Assembly (NCBI GenBank): GCA_022559845.1
Contig: CM040125.1
Span: 200,486,102 to 200,550,101, forward strand
DNA length: 64,000 nucleotides
Source of the DNA: Amorphophallus konjac
Lineage: Eukaryota > Streptophyta > Magnoliopsida > Alismatales > Araceae
Direction of reading: 5' to 3'
The translations under genes and the position numbers were made by a program. The notes under the pieces were generated by a model. That model was given only the letters and a program-made list of their open reading frames with translations, made no database searches and had not been told where the DNA came from. Every line of letters begins with the position of its first letter. The stretch's first letter is position 1. Of this stretch, positions 1 to 10,637 are shown piece by piece.

Positions 1-3000
1 GCCCATATAACTAAAATGCAATTGCACGCAAGCACACAATGTAGTAGTACGTATTTATTAAATCGACTCCTGGTACGAGGCAGAGAACTTAGGTCCGAGG
101 ACCATCATCACGCATGGTGATAGCTTCCGATCGGGCATAACCTGACTTTTCATAAATCGCCATTTAATATATCGGAGAATCGGATCATGCGAGCATGCAA
201 GATAACAGTAGTCAGTATTATCACTTATTATTTGTTTGATCTTTCATTTATAACTTCGAGAAAGACTTTGGCACCATCATTCTGCTCCGAGGGGCATCAT
301 GGCCCTCCTATTTTGAAGCTGTACACGACATTACGGTGCACATACATGGACCCATGAAGTGGCAAGATGTGACCGTATTCGAGCAAGTCTGAAAATTATC
401 GGGACAATGTATGCCGGGGAGCGGCAAATTTGTTGTTCAGGAACCGAGAGAACGCGATTAAAACCCGATCGGAACAAATCAAATTCAGTGAGTTATCGGC
501 CTAGGACAAGGTCACGCTTTGGTTATAGTGGGGCGAGCCCCGAGATCCAAGCACGGCTTGTCGGAGCATCATTAATATCCCATACCCGGGGTCTGGGGAA
601 GATGAAGGTTCTGGGGCGGACGCTGCCAGATTCATTATTCCTTTATTTGGTCTTGTTATGATTTTAGATACATGACTACTTTTGTTCTCAATTTTATTTA
701 TGTTATCCCCCTTTTATTATTCACTTGTTATTTATTTACCATTTATTTGTTTTATATTTTCTTATACTGGATGCATGCATCTTTAGATTCCCTTTGTTAG
801 TATTTGTTTGACAATTATTCATTTATTCACCCTTTTTTTATTATTTATTCACCCCCTTTTTAATTCTTTTGTTGTCATTTATTTGTTTATTATGTATTCT
901 TATCTCTCTCTTTCACACTCCTTTTTATTTTATTTCATCGCATCATATTATATTTATTATTTTTATTAGATGCACATGAAATGTTTATGCATTGTATTTA
1001 TTTGTTATGTAAATATTTATATTTATATGCATATGTATATATGTATGTATACGGGGGAGTGTATAACGTGAGTGTTTGTGCATGGCTTATTAAGGAGAGT
1101 TTAATGTTAACGTTTTTTTTATTTTAATGAGTTAGTGTTTAGGTTGGTTTTAGTTTTAGGTTTTTTTCTTTGTTAACGGAGGGGGGAATGGGTTGAACGC
1201 ATATGTGCATTTATTGTAACGTGGTTATGTATGGATTAAGGCTAGTGGAGAGATTAGGTGTGTTTTGCTTTTAAGTGTACCACATGATTTGTTTAATGGG
1301 TAAAGTGTAAAGTGCATGCAAGTAGTGTGAAGTGCATGTGTGCGTTGTGTTTATTTGTTTTAAGATAAAAGGGGATGAAGTGCCGCCGAATGGTCCCCGT
1401 CGGCGGCACCTTTCCACCCCTTTTTTTTATGTGAGCAGGAGTTGGACAACCTTTTTTGTTGTTTTTTTTATACACAACGGGGATCTCGGCGCGGTTTTGG
1501 CGCCGAGAAGCAATGGCGCCGAGAGGAAACCCCCTGTCGATTCTAGTTGGCATTTTTTTATTTACTTATTATTATTATATATATATATATTTGTTTATTT
1601 TTATTCTATTTGTTTGTTTATTCATTTTCATCATCATTATTATTATTATTTATTTTATTCGTTTACGTTTATTATTTTTTTCATTTTCTTTATTATGTTT
1701 TTTTTATTTTATTTTATTAACAGTTAGACAGTTAGTCTTTATGTCTGGCAAAAATCCGGCAGCATCTCTCCCGTACCCAGAGGGTTGATGGGGTATATAA
1801 GAAACCGTCCACGGAGAGCCGAGACGGAATCCATAATAGAGATGGGCGTAGCCCGAGATCCAAAAGGACCGTAATCCGACGTGGTGTTTGTTAATATCCC
1901 CGTGAAGAGGCCATGGGAGAACATGCAGGGGTAGAACTCCAAAGACCAGTGGGGTGACAGAATGAAGGGGGGTTAACCCCGTTAATTTAGCTCCCATGGG
2001 CTTGAATGAAGGGATATTACTCCTCCCCGGGGGGGTGATGGTTTTATACTGGAGATGATTAGGCTGGGTGAGTTCATGAGGGTGTCGGCATGAAGGTGTC
2101 AGCGCAGCTAGTCTCGGCGCGACAAAGAACACAAAGGGCCATCGGCCTGGGGAGCTGTTTGAAGGGTGGTCGGTGCACTGGTGTTCCTCGACGCGCCCAT
2201 CACTCGGCGCGGAACCCGCGCCGAAAGAGGGCAGTGCCGGGAGACCTTCCTACCCCGATAGTAGAGGTTTCAGAGGGGGTTTTAAGGGTTTGCGAGGTTG
2301 TGGATCTTTGGGGTTTTTACCTGAGGGTTCTGGGAGGTTTTATTTAAGGGCTCTGAGAGGCTTTGCCTAAGGCTTAGAGGGGTTTTATTCAGGGGTTTTG
2401 AGATGGCCGGAAAGGGAAGAAATCACTCAGAGGAGAAGAGGAATGTCACTCTAAATCCTCACTGGGAGCCAGATCATCGATCGAATTCCATAAGATTTGA
2501 TTCGAACATATCCCTCTTTATCTCACGAATGAGAAGCCATGAGATGGACTGTCTCAGGCTCTCATCGTGATTATGAGGTTTAAAACGTAGAGACGATGCA
2601 ATAGAGACCACTCAGATGATCTGAGGGATGTGCATACAATGGAATGAAATCTATTCACAACAGCTATCGAATATAGTAAATTTCAGAGAGGCAGAGAGAG
2701 GAAAAACTCAGAATCCCATATCTCATTTCATTCAAAGGAACGCATACATTCAGCACGGAAGGGGAATCAGACTACAAGAATTTACATACAGATGATGCCC
2801 CTTTACAATCTACCGGACTATACTGGCATTTGATATCAACGGAGGAACAGCGCTCAGAAGCATACAAAAAAAGAAGAAAGAAAACAGAGCGAAACAAAGA
2901 TAGGGAAGGGGAGAATATAGCCCTTGAAGGCGCTTGATAGACGAACCCCCACCTTGGATCTCCTTCCCCGGGCTTCTGCTGCTCTCTCCCCCTCTTCAGA

Positions 3001-3089
3001 TCCCTTTCAGCGGGCTCTCGTGTCTCTTTTTTTTGTGGCTGCTCTGGCTTCGATCCCTTCTCTCTCTCTGCGCTTTTGAAGACTTGGGT

Positions 3090-3100
3090 TATATATATAG
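3090..3100 (-). promoter_or_regulatory. TATA-like box of LTR A (3' copy)
   Basis: The run TATATATATA, read CTATATATATAACC on the minus strand, lies about 550 bp into the LTR and is followed by a CT/GA-biased stretch. Its position fits the LTR promoter. Confidence 0.55.
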
Positions 3101-3185
3101 AGGGCGTGGCCTTGTTTCCATCGGTGCGTAGAGGAACCGGCGCGCTGATTGGTGTTTGCATGCCGATTGCAATGCTGCGTCGACT

Positions 3186-3283
3186 CACTTCCGTGCCGGT
3201 TCACTTCCGTGCCGGTTCACTTCCGTGCCGGTTCACTCCCGTGCCGGTTCACTTCTGTGCCGATTCACTCTCGTGCCGGTTTC
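3186..3283 (-). repeat. 16-bp tandem repeat in LTR A, upstream of TATA box
   Basis: About six copies of CACTTCCGTGCCGGTT, the last two degenerate. In the element's orientation this is an array of AACCGGCACGGAAGTG lying roughly 85 bp upstream of the TATA-like box at 3090-3100. The core AACCGGCACG resembles the AACCGGCGCG motif arrays in solo LTR G. An enhancer-like role is inference. Confidence 0.75.
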
Positions 3284-3645
3284 AGCTCATTTCTTAGCAT
3301 CTTTTGGCCCATTTTTGTTTGTTTAGGCCCATTTATGCTCATTTCTTCTTTTGTGAGGGTTGACCCGTCGACTGACTTGTCTTGCTGTCCGAGTTTTTAT
3401 CTTGTTCGTTCAGGGATGGTCCCGAGCCTTTTCTGAGCTCTTGAGTCTTGCTTCAGCGACTGTCCATTGGAACCGAGCGTCTTTTCTTTTCTTCTCTTCT
3501 TCTTTTGTTCCTCATCTTTGTTTGGCATCTTTCACTCCTTTCCTTCTTTTCTTTTCTTATCTGTCGGCACAGGAGCACCCGATCAGAACTTAAGACCTAC
3601 AGAAGCAGAAGTCAGGAAATATTAGGAATATCTTTAGTGTCAACA

Positions 3646-3659
3646 AAAGCCCCCCACCC
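3646..3659 (-). other. Polypurine tract of element A
   Basis: On the minus strand the sequence is GGGTGGGGGGCTTT immediately before the LTR start TGTTGACA. Element D has the same arrangement (ATGGGGGGCATT then TGTTGACA). This is the expected plus-strand primer position. Confidence 0.8.
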
Positions 3660-4189
3660 GCGAGTGTCGCGAAAGAGAGACGAAAGAGCAGGACGCGCGG
3701 GTGTAGCCCATAGCCCATTTGAAAATATTACACATGTGTCTTTTTATTATTTATATTTTGTTCCATTTTCATTTATCATCATTCATTCATTTTTATTATC
3801 TTTGTTTTTATAGCCTCATCCAAGCACGCAGGCATTCAACGACCGCACGCATAGAATAGATATATGTAGCATAGGTCCCCTATACCAGAGATAGGATAAG
3901 GACACCGCCCAAGATTCACGGACATAGTGCGGCTCACGAAGCACAACTAAAGGAGATGTGTATACGTAGAGGGGACGCCGCGTAGAACATATGCATAGCA
4001 TAAACCACATTCCACACCCAGGACTATTCCTCCATAGCGTGAAAGTGCAATTATATGGGTAGTGAACCCTAGATATAGGGACGTGTAGAAGTTCTAAGTA
4101 ACACTGGAAGATTACTTCATCGCCTACACATACATTCGAGGCTCTCAACTTTTGGTAGCTTCGCACAACCCCCTTGTTCATTTCTTAAT

Positions 4190-4620
4190 TTCAGACTTCA
4201 CCGTTTGGCACGAGTTTCCTCATATGTCTCAATGAGGATTCCCGGCTATTAGGATTCGTCCTTTATTATGATGCTATTGTGGATTCCATCGTTTGACGCG
4301 AGTCTCCTCATATGTCTCAATGGGGATTCCCAACTACTAGGATTCATCCTATATTATGGTTCTATGATAGATTTCACCGTTTGGCGCAAGTTTTCTCATA
4401 TGTCTCAATGGGGATTCCCAGCTACTAGGATTCATCCTATATTATGGGTTTATGATGGATTTCACTGTTTGGCGCGAGTTTCCTCATATGTCTCAATAGG
4501 GATTCCCGGCTACTAGGATTCATCCTTATTTTAATCGTGGAGTTTGCTGCACCATTTTCGCGCGAGTCTCCTCATTTATTTTAGTGGGGATTCCCGACTA
4601 GTTGGGTTCACGTTTCACTT
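4190..4620. repeat. Tandem array, about 88-90 bp unit, about 4.5 copies
   Basis: Successive units share CGTTTGGCGCGAG, then CTCATATGTCTCAATGGGGA and CTACTAGGATTCATCC. Unit starts lie near 4201, 4289, 4379, 4467 and 4553, with increasing degeneracy to the right. It is one of several unrelated arrays in the 3' part of element A. Confidence 0.85.
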
Positions 4621-5339
4621 ACCATTATCATACTTTTTTTTTCTTTTTTTTCTTTTTTTTAAAGGGGGTAGGCAGCTTTTTCCTCACGGTCACCCTTTGC
4701 GCGAGTGTAGAGATTTGAGCATCCATGAAGTGTTAAGAAGAATTTATGACGTCCCTACGGCTAAGGACCATTGCTCATATTACGTGCGAGGTGTGAGAGT
4801 TTTGTCTAGAGTGTATTCAGCGAGTTATGCTAGCGACATGGCTACGACTCTTTCCCCAGTCGTATGCACTCACCGAGAATTGGCTTTTCATTCCTTAGTG
4901 TGTGCCGTGACGCACACATATCCTGAAGTAGGGCAACGTTATTTCGCAAGGAAGTACACGGCCTTAGAAATTTGAAGGAAGCGTGTTAATACTATACTTC
5001 AGGCAGACATGCACGTGAGGCAAGCAAGCACATAAATCACGTCATGATCATCATTTCTTCTTCTTTTCTTTTCTTTTCTCTCTTCTTTTTTTTGCTCTCT
5101 TTTCTCTTTCTTTTTTCCCCTTTTTTTATTTATTATTTTTTTCTTCTCTTTTTTTATCCCCCTTTTTCTTCTTTCTTTCTCTCTTTTTTTTTTTGGAGGG
5201 CATAGTAAGTACATCCGCAGGCCAACTATCTTACAGGTGGGTGGCTGATGCCACGGCGATGGAGAGAAGGTGTTACATGTTATGGTGAATCCCTGGAGGG
5301 ATCAAGGGTTGGTATGAAACCAGAGGGGGTCTTTTCGTT

Positions 5340-5566
5340 CATTGGTTCGGATAGCAATTCCAAGCCAATGGTAAGAGGTTTGTCGGCTTAGACGGTAGGT
5401 CATGACGCCGAATGACTTGACTTAGGCGTAAGGCCATGACGCCAAGAAAGAGCATTCGCCGGCTTAGGCAAGGAGCCTTGATGTCGGACCACTTGGCCTA
5501 GACGGAAGGTCATGATGCCAAGGGAGAAATATTTACTAGCTTAAGCATAGAGCCATGACATCATAC
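5340..5566. repeat. Tandem array of element A, left part (cut by element B)
   Basis: Units with GGCTTAGACG, CATGACGCC and similar words are the same family as 12812-13690. Element B inserted within the array, and AACTT at 5567-5571 is the duplicated target. Confidence 0.85.
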
Positions 5567-5571
5567 AACTT
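5567..5571. other. Target site duplication of element B, left copy
   Basis: AACTT directly precedes the LTR terminus TGATGTGACA and is repeated at 12807-12811 right after the terminus CCCTCATCA. Confidence 0.93.
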
Positions 5572-7289
5572 TGATGTGACACAGCCCAAAGACCACTAAA
5601 CATGATGAGATGACCCTAGGACTTAGACCCGCAAGCATACAAGCGCTCAATGATTCTCACAATGACGATTTTTGCTCACCCGATTCACACGTTCACCCGG
5701 TGGGTCCGGGAGATAATGATGAGGGTCCGGGGCGGGACCCAATTGTTCTAATGGACTTACAATGCTAGGGCTGACCCCAAATGAGTCTAGGATACCCAAC
5801 TTTGTGAGCGGCTGGCCCGCAAGGCGGGGGCTTGGTGGCACTCACTCACGGTCCGCGGTGGACACTAACAAACTAGCATGCAAGTTCGAGCCCTCTTCTC
5901 ACCGCCGACGAGCAATCAAAGCAATACTAAATTAGCAAGAATAAGGCTACTAAGGATAGTATCAGAAGCTCACCTGATCGGTGTGAAGACACCGATCCCG
6001 ATCGGAGACGAGGGCGCGCCGGGAGGCGAGGGTATGCACCCGATCGCCGCGGCGATGTAGCTTGACCTGAAATTGCAAACGGTACAGCACTACTCCTCAC
6101 GCAGGAGGGGTGATCTTGGGGTGGGGGTTATGCTTAATACATTCAAAACTACCTCCACGCAGGGAGGGGCCTTCAGCCGGCCAAGCGGGGAGGGGAGAGA
6201 TGCAAAGGAAACCGAGTTTCCGAGCTTCGCCGATTCTGTCTAGCTTCTGTGATTCTGGATAGGGAGTCGATGTTGATGCATCCAATAAATCCACCGAGCT
6301 CAGAATCTGATGAGACTTGCGCCAAAAGATTGCTAACCGGAGAGGGGTGCAGCCTGAATTTTTGGACGACGTTCTGATCTGGGGGCTGACTGTTCCGGTG
6401 ACTGGAAGATGGATGCAGCTCTGGTCTCTGGCCGAGCTCAGTCTGAAGCAGCAGGTTGGAGAAGCGGTCGCGGTCTCTCCTGAGCTCCAAATCTAGCACC
6501 GCTGGACTCGTTGGAATCGTGGACGAGTCTACTTTGCATAAAAAGAAACGGGGAAGTCTTCTGATGTCGGAGATGAGCTGGGTGTCCAGAGAAGTGGACG
6601 GTGGTCGGGGCAGACTGTGAGGAGGCAGACCGGCGTGGTTGTGGTATAAAATTGATATCTCTGGTTATCGGATGCCGAACGGAGCTCCGCCTTCTGTTCC
6701 TGGATGCTGACAGGGGGAGGAAGATCTTTTTAGAAGACCCTGAAGGCTGATTCCTTCAAGGTTCGTCGTGGGAGAGTCTTCTCTGCCGCTCTGGCTTTTG
6801 GTCTGAGAGGTTCTGCGTAGTCGGGGAAGAACAGCCTTCACGGACGGCCACGAACTCGGAATGGAGTGATTCCACCTCGCCTACGAAGAGCACAGGGAGG
6901 ACTTTCCATAATGTTAGGCCATGCCACCAGAAGATCCAGGATGCAGTCGTGGACGTCGCTGCAACAGAGTGCTAATCTGCAGGTCGGCCTGCACACAAAG
7001 CTGGAGTGGAGAAGAGAGGAGGGGGCGAACTTGGCTTGAGGGGAGAGGAGGGGTGCGACCTAGGGAGCAAGGAGGGAAGGGGATATTCGAATTTGGGCTT
7101 TGGAATGAGTTAATTCAGCCTTGGGAAGGTGGAGATATGCTTAGGGAAGTGAAAGGGGTAGGTGGTGGTTGGAGGGTGGGGTTTTGAGTGGTGGAACTTC
7201 CTTGGGACTAGGTGAGGATTAAAGAGGGGTTGTGGGAAGTTGTGGGGAGTTAATGGAGGTAGGTGGGGGTTGGAAGTGGTTGAGAGGGG

Positions 7290-7370
7290 GAGGAGAGAGA
7301 GTGAATTTCGAAATTTAGAGAGAGGAGGAGAGAGAATGGAGAGATAATGAGAGAGAGAGAGATATTGAGA
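7290..7370. repeat. GA-rich microsatellite in LTR B
   Basis: GAGA runs, read as CT-rich on the element's sense strand, lie just downstream of the TATA box. This pyrimidine-rich leader start is common in plant LTRs. The same block is at 12356-12436 in the other LTR. Confidence 0.7.
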
Positions 7371-7431
7371 GAGTTTGATAGGGTTTTCTTCAATATTCAT
7401 CAAAAGTTGAATACAAGAGGAGAGATGGGGC

Positions 7432-7441
7432 CTATATATAG
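7432..7441 (-). promoter_or_regulatory. TATA-like box of LTR B (3' copy)
   Basis: GCCTATATATAGG is also present at 12498-12507 in the 5' LTR, and the related element C has GGTTGCCTATATATAGG at 29814-29830. Conservation between two diverged elements supports a promoter role. Confidence 0.7.
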
Positions 7442-7676
7442 GCAACCATTCTTTACATGACCAAAATACCCTTGACAATAAGATAAAAGACCGAGCATAT
7501 CCTAGACTCAATCCTATGGGCCCATAACTAAAGTAATAAGGCCCAATTAAACATAACAAGGGAAATGGACTAAAACCATATGACTCAATAAAGGAAAATA
7601 CATAAGATAGGACTCAATAAAAAGAAAATACATAAAATGAAACTTGGGAAATGAAGATAACAAGTGTAGACCATGA

Positions 7677-8141
7677 TCAATCCATATCAAGAGTGTGCAG
7701 GCGATCAAAGCTAGAGGGGTGTCGGGAGATGCCCTCATCAAATCCCCCGGGGTGGGGAGAGCTCGACCCTGTCGAGTATGGGTCTGCCTGGCTGTCGTAC
7801 TGCTCCATCATGTCGGGATCCAAGCATATCAAATCCTCCCGACTCACCCATGTATCCTCGATCGGGGGACGGCTCTTCCACCTAACCAGATAGCGCTGAT
7901 ACACCCTGTGCCTCGTAATGATACTCTGCTCATCCAGTATTGCCTCTACCTGCTCTCGTCGGTCTCTCAAGCTAGAAAGTGGAGTCCCTCCGGGAGTGTC
8001 TCTCATAAGGGGGGGTAAAGGCTCAAGCTCCTCACTGGGTTCCACCGCGGGGCCTTTGTGGGGTACCAGGTCCGCCACACTGAAGGTAGGGTGCACCCCA
8101 TAGCTTTCTGGTAGGTCAAGCTCATAAGCATTACTGCCAAG
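7677..8141 (-). CDS. Integrase tail and chromodomain segment of element B (after in-frame UGA)
   Basis: This frame continues the 795-codon frame directly upstream and is separated from it only by a TGA at 8142-8144. It starts with the typical chromovirus integrase tail (LGSNAYELDLP, then HPTFSVADLVP). The chromodomain lies at about 7960-7790 (VEAILDEQ, YLVRWKSRPPIEDTWVSRED), with the aromatic and acidic residues expected of the chromobox fold. Chromodomains of chromoviruses are thought to steer integration to marked chromatin. The frame ends about 20 codons inside the 3' LTR. Whether it is made as a UGA readthrough product is unknown. Element C has UGA at the same codon. Confidence 0.75.
   Translation of the reverse strand, partial: LGSNAYELDLPESYGVHPTFSVADLVPHKGPAVEPSEELEPLPPLMRDTPGGTPLSSLRDRREQVEAILDEQSIITRHRVYQRYLVRWKSRPPIEDTWVSREDLICLDPDMMEQYDSQADPYSTGSSSPHPGGFDEGISRHPSSFDRLHTLDMD
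7741..7754 (-). other. Polypurine-tract-like G run of element B
   Basis: The minus strand reads CACCCCGGGGGATT directly before the LTR start TGATGAGGGC. Element C has CACCCCGGGAGTA in the same place. It is less purine-pure than usual, so the assignment rests on position and conservation. Confidence 0.5.
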
Positions 8142-10529
8142 TCATCGTAGAACTCGAAAGGGTCCCGAACCCCGTGCCCTCAACTTGGAGGTAGGTCCCG
8201 GAAGGAGCTGCTCCGTCCTCACCATCACCGAGTCTCCCACTTGGAACTCGTAGTGGCGTCGATGAGCATCTGCCCGCCTTTTGTAAGTCTCATTGATCCT
8301 TCCTATATGCTTGCGAGAATGTGTATGCCAAGGTGGACCTGGGCAGCCAAATGTAGACCGATCACACTTTGATGCTATGAAGACTGTGGTAGTCTTAGGA
8401 GGGCCGGGACATCCATAGATGAACCTTTTATGCATGGGTGTGATAAATGTCGGGAGACCCGGACATCCATGTATGCTCCTATCATGCTTAAGACTCATGA
8501 TGAATGAAGGTGGGCCAATACATCCGAATATGGTCCACTTATGCTGCCTACTTGACATGTGGGTGATGTGGATGAATGTACCCGACTTATGAATCATGTC
8601 AAATGGTGTGGTAGGCCTGGACACATGCATGTTTATCCCAAAGGTGACTTCCATGTGCATAGATGTGGGATGACTTTTGAACGTCCACGTGAATGGGTCG
8701 AAGGGATCTACGAACGTGGTTATGGGGTGGGGCACTTCATCAATCCCAAGGTGTTTGTTGCCTAAGGTCAAGGCTCTCATGTTGTAAACCGATTCTAGGA
8801 AGGGAGGAGTTTGGGTCGACATGGGCGATGTGGGTAAGGTGAGGTGGGTGGTGAATAGGGAAAGTGGGTCACATGGAGATTTAGGCTCCCATAGAAAAGG
8901 GTCAAAGGGATTATGGTAAGGGTCACCTAGGTAGGGGTACTCCATGTTCTCAAGATCCTCAAATGGCGAATCATCTCTCTCTAAGATAATTGGGCCAAGG
9001 TTGCTAATGGGTTGGCCAATCAAAGTACTTGGGATCTCAATGGTTGGGGAGTAGACTAGGATGGGTTCCTCCTCCATGGGAAGAAGGAGTATGATCTCAC
9101 TTGTAAATTGGCCATTGGTGTAGATGGAAGTGATGGAGCCAATGGTGGGGTAAGCTAGGCTAATGGTGCTAGACTCTGATGGCCTCATGGCTAGCATATC
9201 GGTCAAGTGGACTTGCCAATGTAGGTAGGCCACTAAGTCTCCCAAATCTTCTACACAATAGGAGGTTTGATAAGTGACATGAGGCTGAGTGGGAATGAGT
9301 TGGGATTGATGTCCCATGAGTAGGTGGCTTGGTTGTAAACTAGGAATGGTGAGGCCTCGCTTAAGCCATAGGAATATGGACTTATCTATGGTGATGGTGT
9401 CATGGGGAAGGGTGTATAGCTCTTGAGGAACTAATTTAGGAGGGGTGGGTGAGTTGTATGGCCCTTGGATTTCCTTGATTTTGGGAGGTGGATCCGAATT
9501 GGTATCCCTCTCCACTTGGGTAGGTTTGTGGGTTGCAACTCCTAAGGACAATGGGGTAGGAAGGTCTATGGTGGGTGGGTTGGTGTTAGTTGAGGCATGG
9601 CGCACTCGAGGAGGTGAGCAAGGTCGGACATGGGTTGGACTTGGGAGTGGAAGTAGTGGAGGCCTAATTTGGGGTAAGATTGGTGTAGGAAGCGGGAGGT
9701 GGGTTGGGTGAGGGGTTTTGGGTTTTGGGGTGGTGGCCATTATGGGTCTTGGTGGAGGGGTGGACATGGTGTCCACGTGGTTTTTAATGGTGAGGGTTGG
9801 ATGAGTGGTGGTCACCATGGAGGGAATTGGGTTGGTTAGGGGTCTCTTGCCCTTGGGATCAAGTGGGGTGGAAGTGGGGGCTAAAGGGGCTTGACTAGTG
9901 TAGGTTAGGGAAGGGGGTTTTGGTTGGGATGTGGGGGACCTCATGGGGTTAGGTGGGGAGGTGGAGGTCTTAGGTACTTGGGTTTTAGTGATATGGGTTT
10001 GGACGGGTGGGGTGGGAGGAGTGGGAGTGCTCCTTGGGTTTTGGTGATCCGAGTGGGAAGGGGACACATACCTAGCCCTTAGTTGATCCTTCATGTCCTC
10101 CCATGTGGTGAGGGGAGCTTCCCGTCTAATTATCCTTAAGCCCTCAATTTTACACCAATGAGTTTGAGCCCTTTTGGTTAGTTGTATTTTGGCAACCCAT
10201 GCCTTTACATCCTCGGAAATATGATACCAATTGAAGTATTGGTCCATTGTAGCTTCCCAATCTAAATATTTGCTAGGAGAGGTCCCATCAAAGGTGGGAA
10301 GTGGGAAAGGGGCCATCCTATCGTCCGTCCTTAGGGCGGGCCTATTTTTTCCAAGTTGGTTGAGTCGGCCCGATATGTTATCAAGCCGCTCATTGGCATA
10401 GGTCAAGGCTTTCATGAAGTAGTTGAAGTCATGAGTGTTAGTGGTAGGCATCCCTTGGGGTTTTGGATTCATTGTGGGATTGGAAGATGTAGTATTGGGT
10501 TGAAAGCGAGTACCACTATGAGTGGTCAT
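8142..10529 (-). CDS. Element B polyprotein: gag, Pro/Thr-rich linker, unknown central region, integrase C-terminus
   Basis: An intact 795-codon frame starts 93 bp after the primer site. Residues about 76-155 are a retrotransposon gag domain (FPLPTFDGTSPSKYLDW, then a Trp-rich helix set ending DQLRARYVSP). No CCHC zinc knuckle follows. Residues about 160-355 are Pro/Thr/His-rich and look disordered. Residues about 355-640 are of unknown function but match element C (IGSITS.YT, FEDLE, PHPI.TF.DPFDPFTW). Residues about 645-735 hold four short repeats of the form GCxGPP. The last 55 residues match the integrase C-terminal module (ETYKRRAD, GDSVMVRTE, GPFRVLR). No DTG protease motif, YVDD polymerase motif or D,D35E triad is present. 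I infer a structural polyprotein packaged with help from another element. Confidence 0.8.
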   Translation of the reverse strand: MTTHSGTRFQPNTTSSNPTMNPKPQGMPTTNTHDFNYFMKALTYANERLDNISGRLNQLGKNRPALRTDDRMAPFPLPTFDGTSPSKYLDWEATMDQYFNWYHISEDVKAWVAKIQLTKRAQTHWCKIEGLRIIRREAPLTTWEDMKDQLRARYVSPSHSDHQNPRSTPTPPTPPVQTHITKTQVPKTSTSPPNPMRSPTSQPKPPSLTYTSQAPLAPTSTPLDPKGKRPLTNPIPSMVTTTHPTLTIKNHVDTMSTPPPRPIMATTPKPKTPHPTHLPLPTPILPQIRPPLLPLPSPTHVRPCSPPRVRHASTNTNPPTIDLPTPLSLGVATHKPTQVERDTNSDPPPKIKEIQGPYNSPTPPKLVPQELYTLPHDTITIDKSIFLWLKRGLTIPSLQPSHLLMGHQSQLIPTQPHVTYQTSYCVEDLGDLVAYLHWQVHLTDMLAMRPSESSTISLAYPTIGSITSIYTNGQFTSEIILLLPMEEEPILVYSPTIEIPSTLIGQPISNLGPIILERDDSPFEDLENMEYPYLGDPYHNPFDPFLWEPKSPCDPLSLFTTHLTLPTSPMSTQTPPFLESVYNMRALTLGNKHLGIDEVPHPITTFVDPFDPFTWTFKSHPTSMHMEVTFGINMHVSRPTTPFDMIHKSGTFIHITHMSSRQHKWTIFGCIGPPSFIMSLKHDRSIHGCPGLPTFITPMHKRFIYGCPGPPKTTTVFIASKCDRSTFGCPGPPWHTHSRKHIGRINETYKRRADAHRRHYEFQVGDSVMVRTEQLLPGPTSKLRARGSGPFRVLR

Positions 10530-10621
10530 GCAAGGTTGGGTGGGCTATGCAAGGGTGTGTGGATGCACCTATGAAAGATTTAGTGTGACCCAAGACTAGA
10601 CTTGTAAGGACAAGCCTATGA

Positions 10622-10635
10622 CCGCTCTGATACCA
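10622..10635 (-). other. Primer binding site of element B (initiator tRNA-Met)
   Basis: On the minus strand TGGTATCAGAGCGG lies two bases after the LTR end. TGGTATCAGAGC is the classic plant initiator-Met complement, which also fixes the element's orientation. Confidence 0.93.
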
Positions 10636-10637
10636 CT

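Larger units (their letters stand above)
1..3645 (-). repeat. Element A 3' LTR (partial at window edge)
   Basis: Direct repeat of 22432-26006. On the minus strand it begins TGTTGACA at 3645. Base 1 corresponds to 22432, so about 254 bp of its 3' end lie outside the window. Compared with the other copy it differs by a few percent (up to about 6% in the first 240 bp), retains 100 bp (2684-2783) that the other copy has lost, and has one extra 16-bp unit in the repeat at 3186-3283. The open frames in it are short, compositional and not conserved as protein. Confidence 0.9.
3660..5566 (-). other. 3' untranslated region of element A
   Basis: No coding homology is visible. It holds pyrimidine-rich low-complexity runs (4627-4665, 5055-5195), an 88-90 bp tandem array (4190-4620), an unremarkable stretch (4680-5000) and the start of the larger array that element B interrupts (5340-5566). 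The open frames here, such as 3816-4181, show no recognisable domain. Confidence 0.6.
5572..7740 (-). repeat. Element B 3' LTR
   Basis: Direct repeat of 10638-12806 with identical length. It starts TGATGAGGGC and ends GTGTCACATCA on the minus strand. Differences seen by eye: 6447, two near 6664-6667, a substitution plus indel near 6796-6800, about 6887, about 6901 and an indel near 6919-6923. The chromodomain reading frame runs about 20 codons into its 5' end. Confidence 0.95.

Noticed and set aside
1293..1788. Phe/Ile/Tyr-rich frames in LTR A as membrane proteins.
   Set aside because: They are translations of T-rich simple sequence; the other LTR copy breaks or shifts them.
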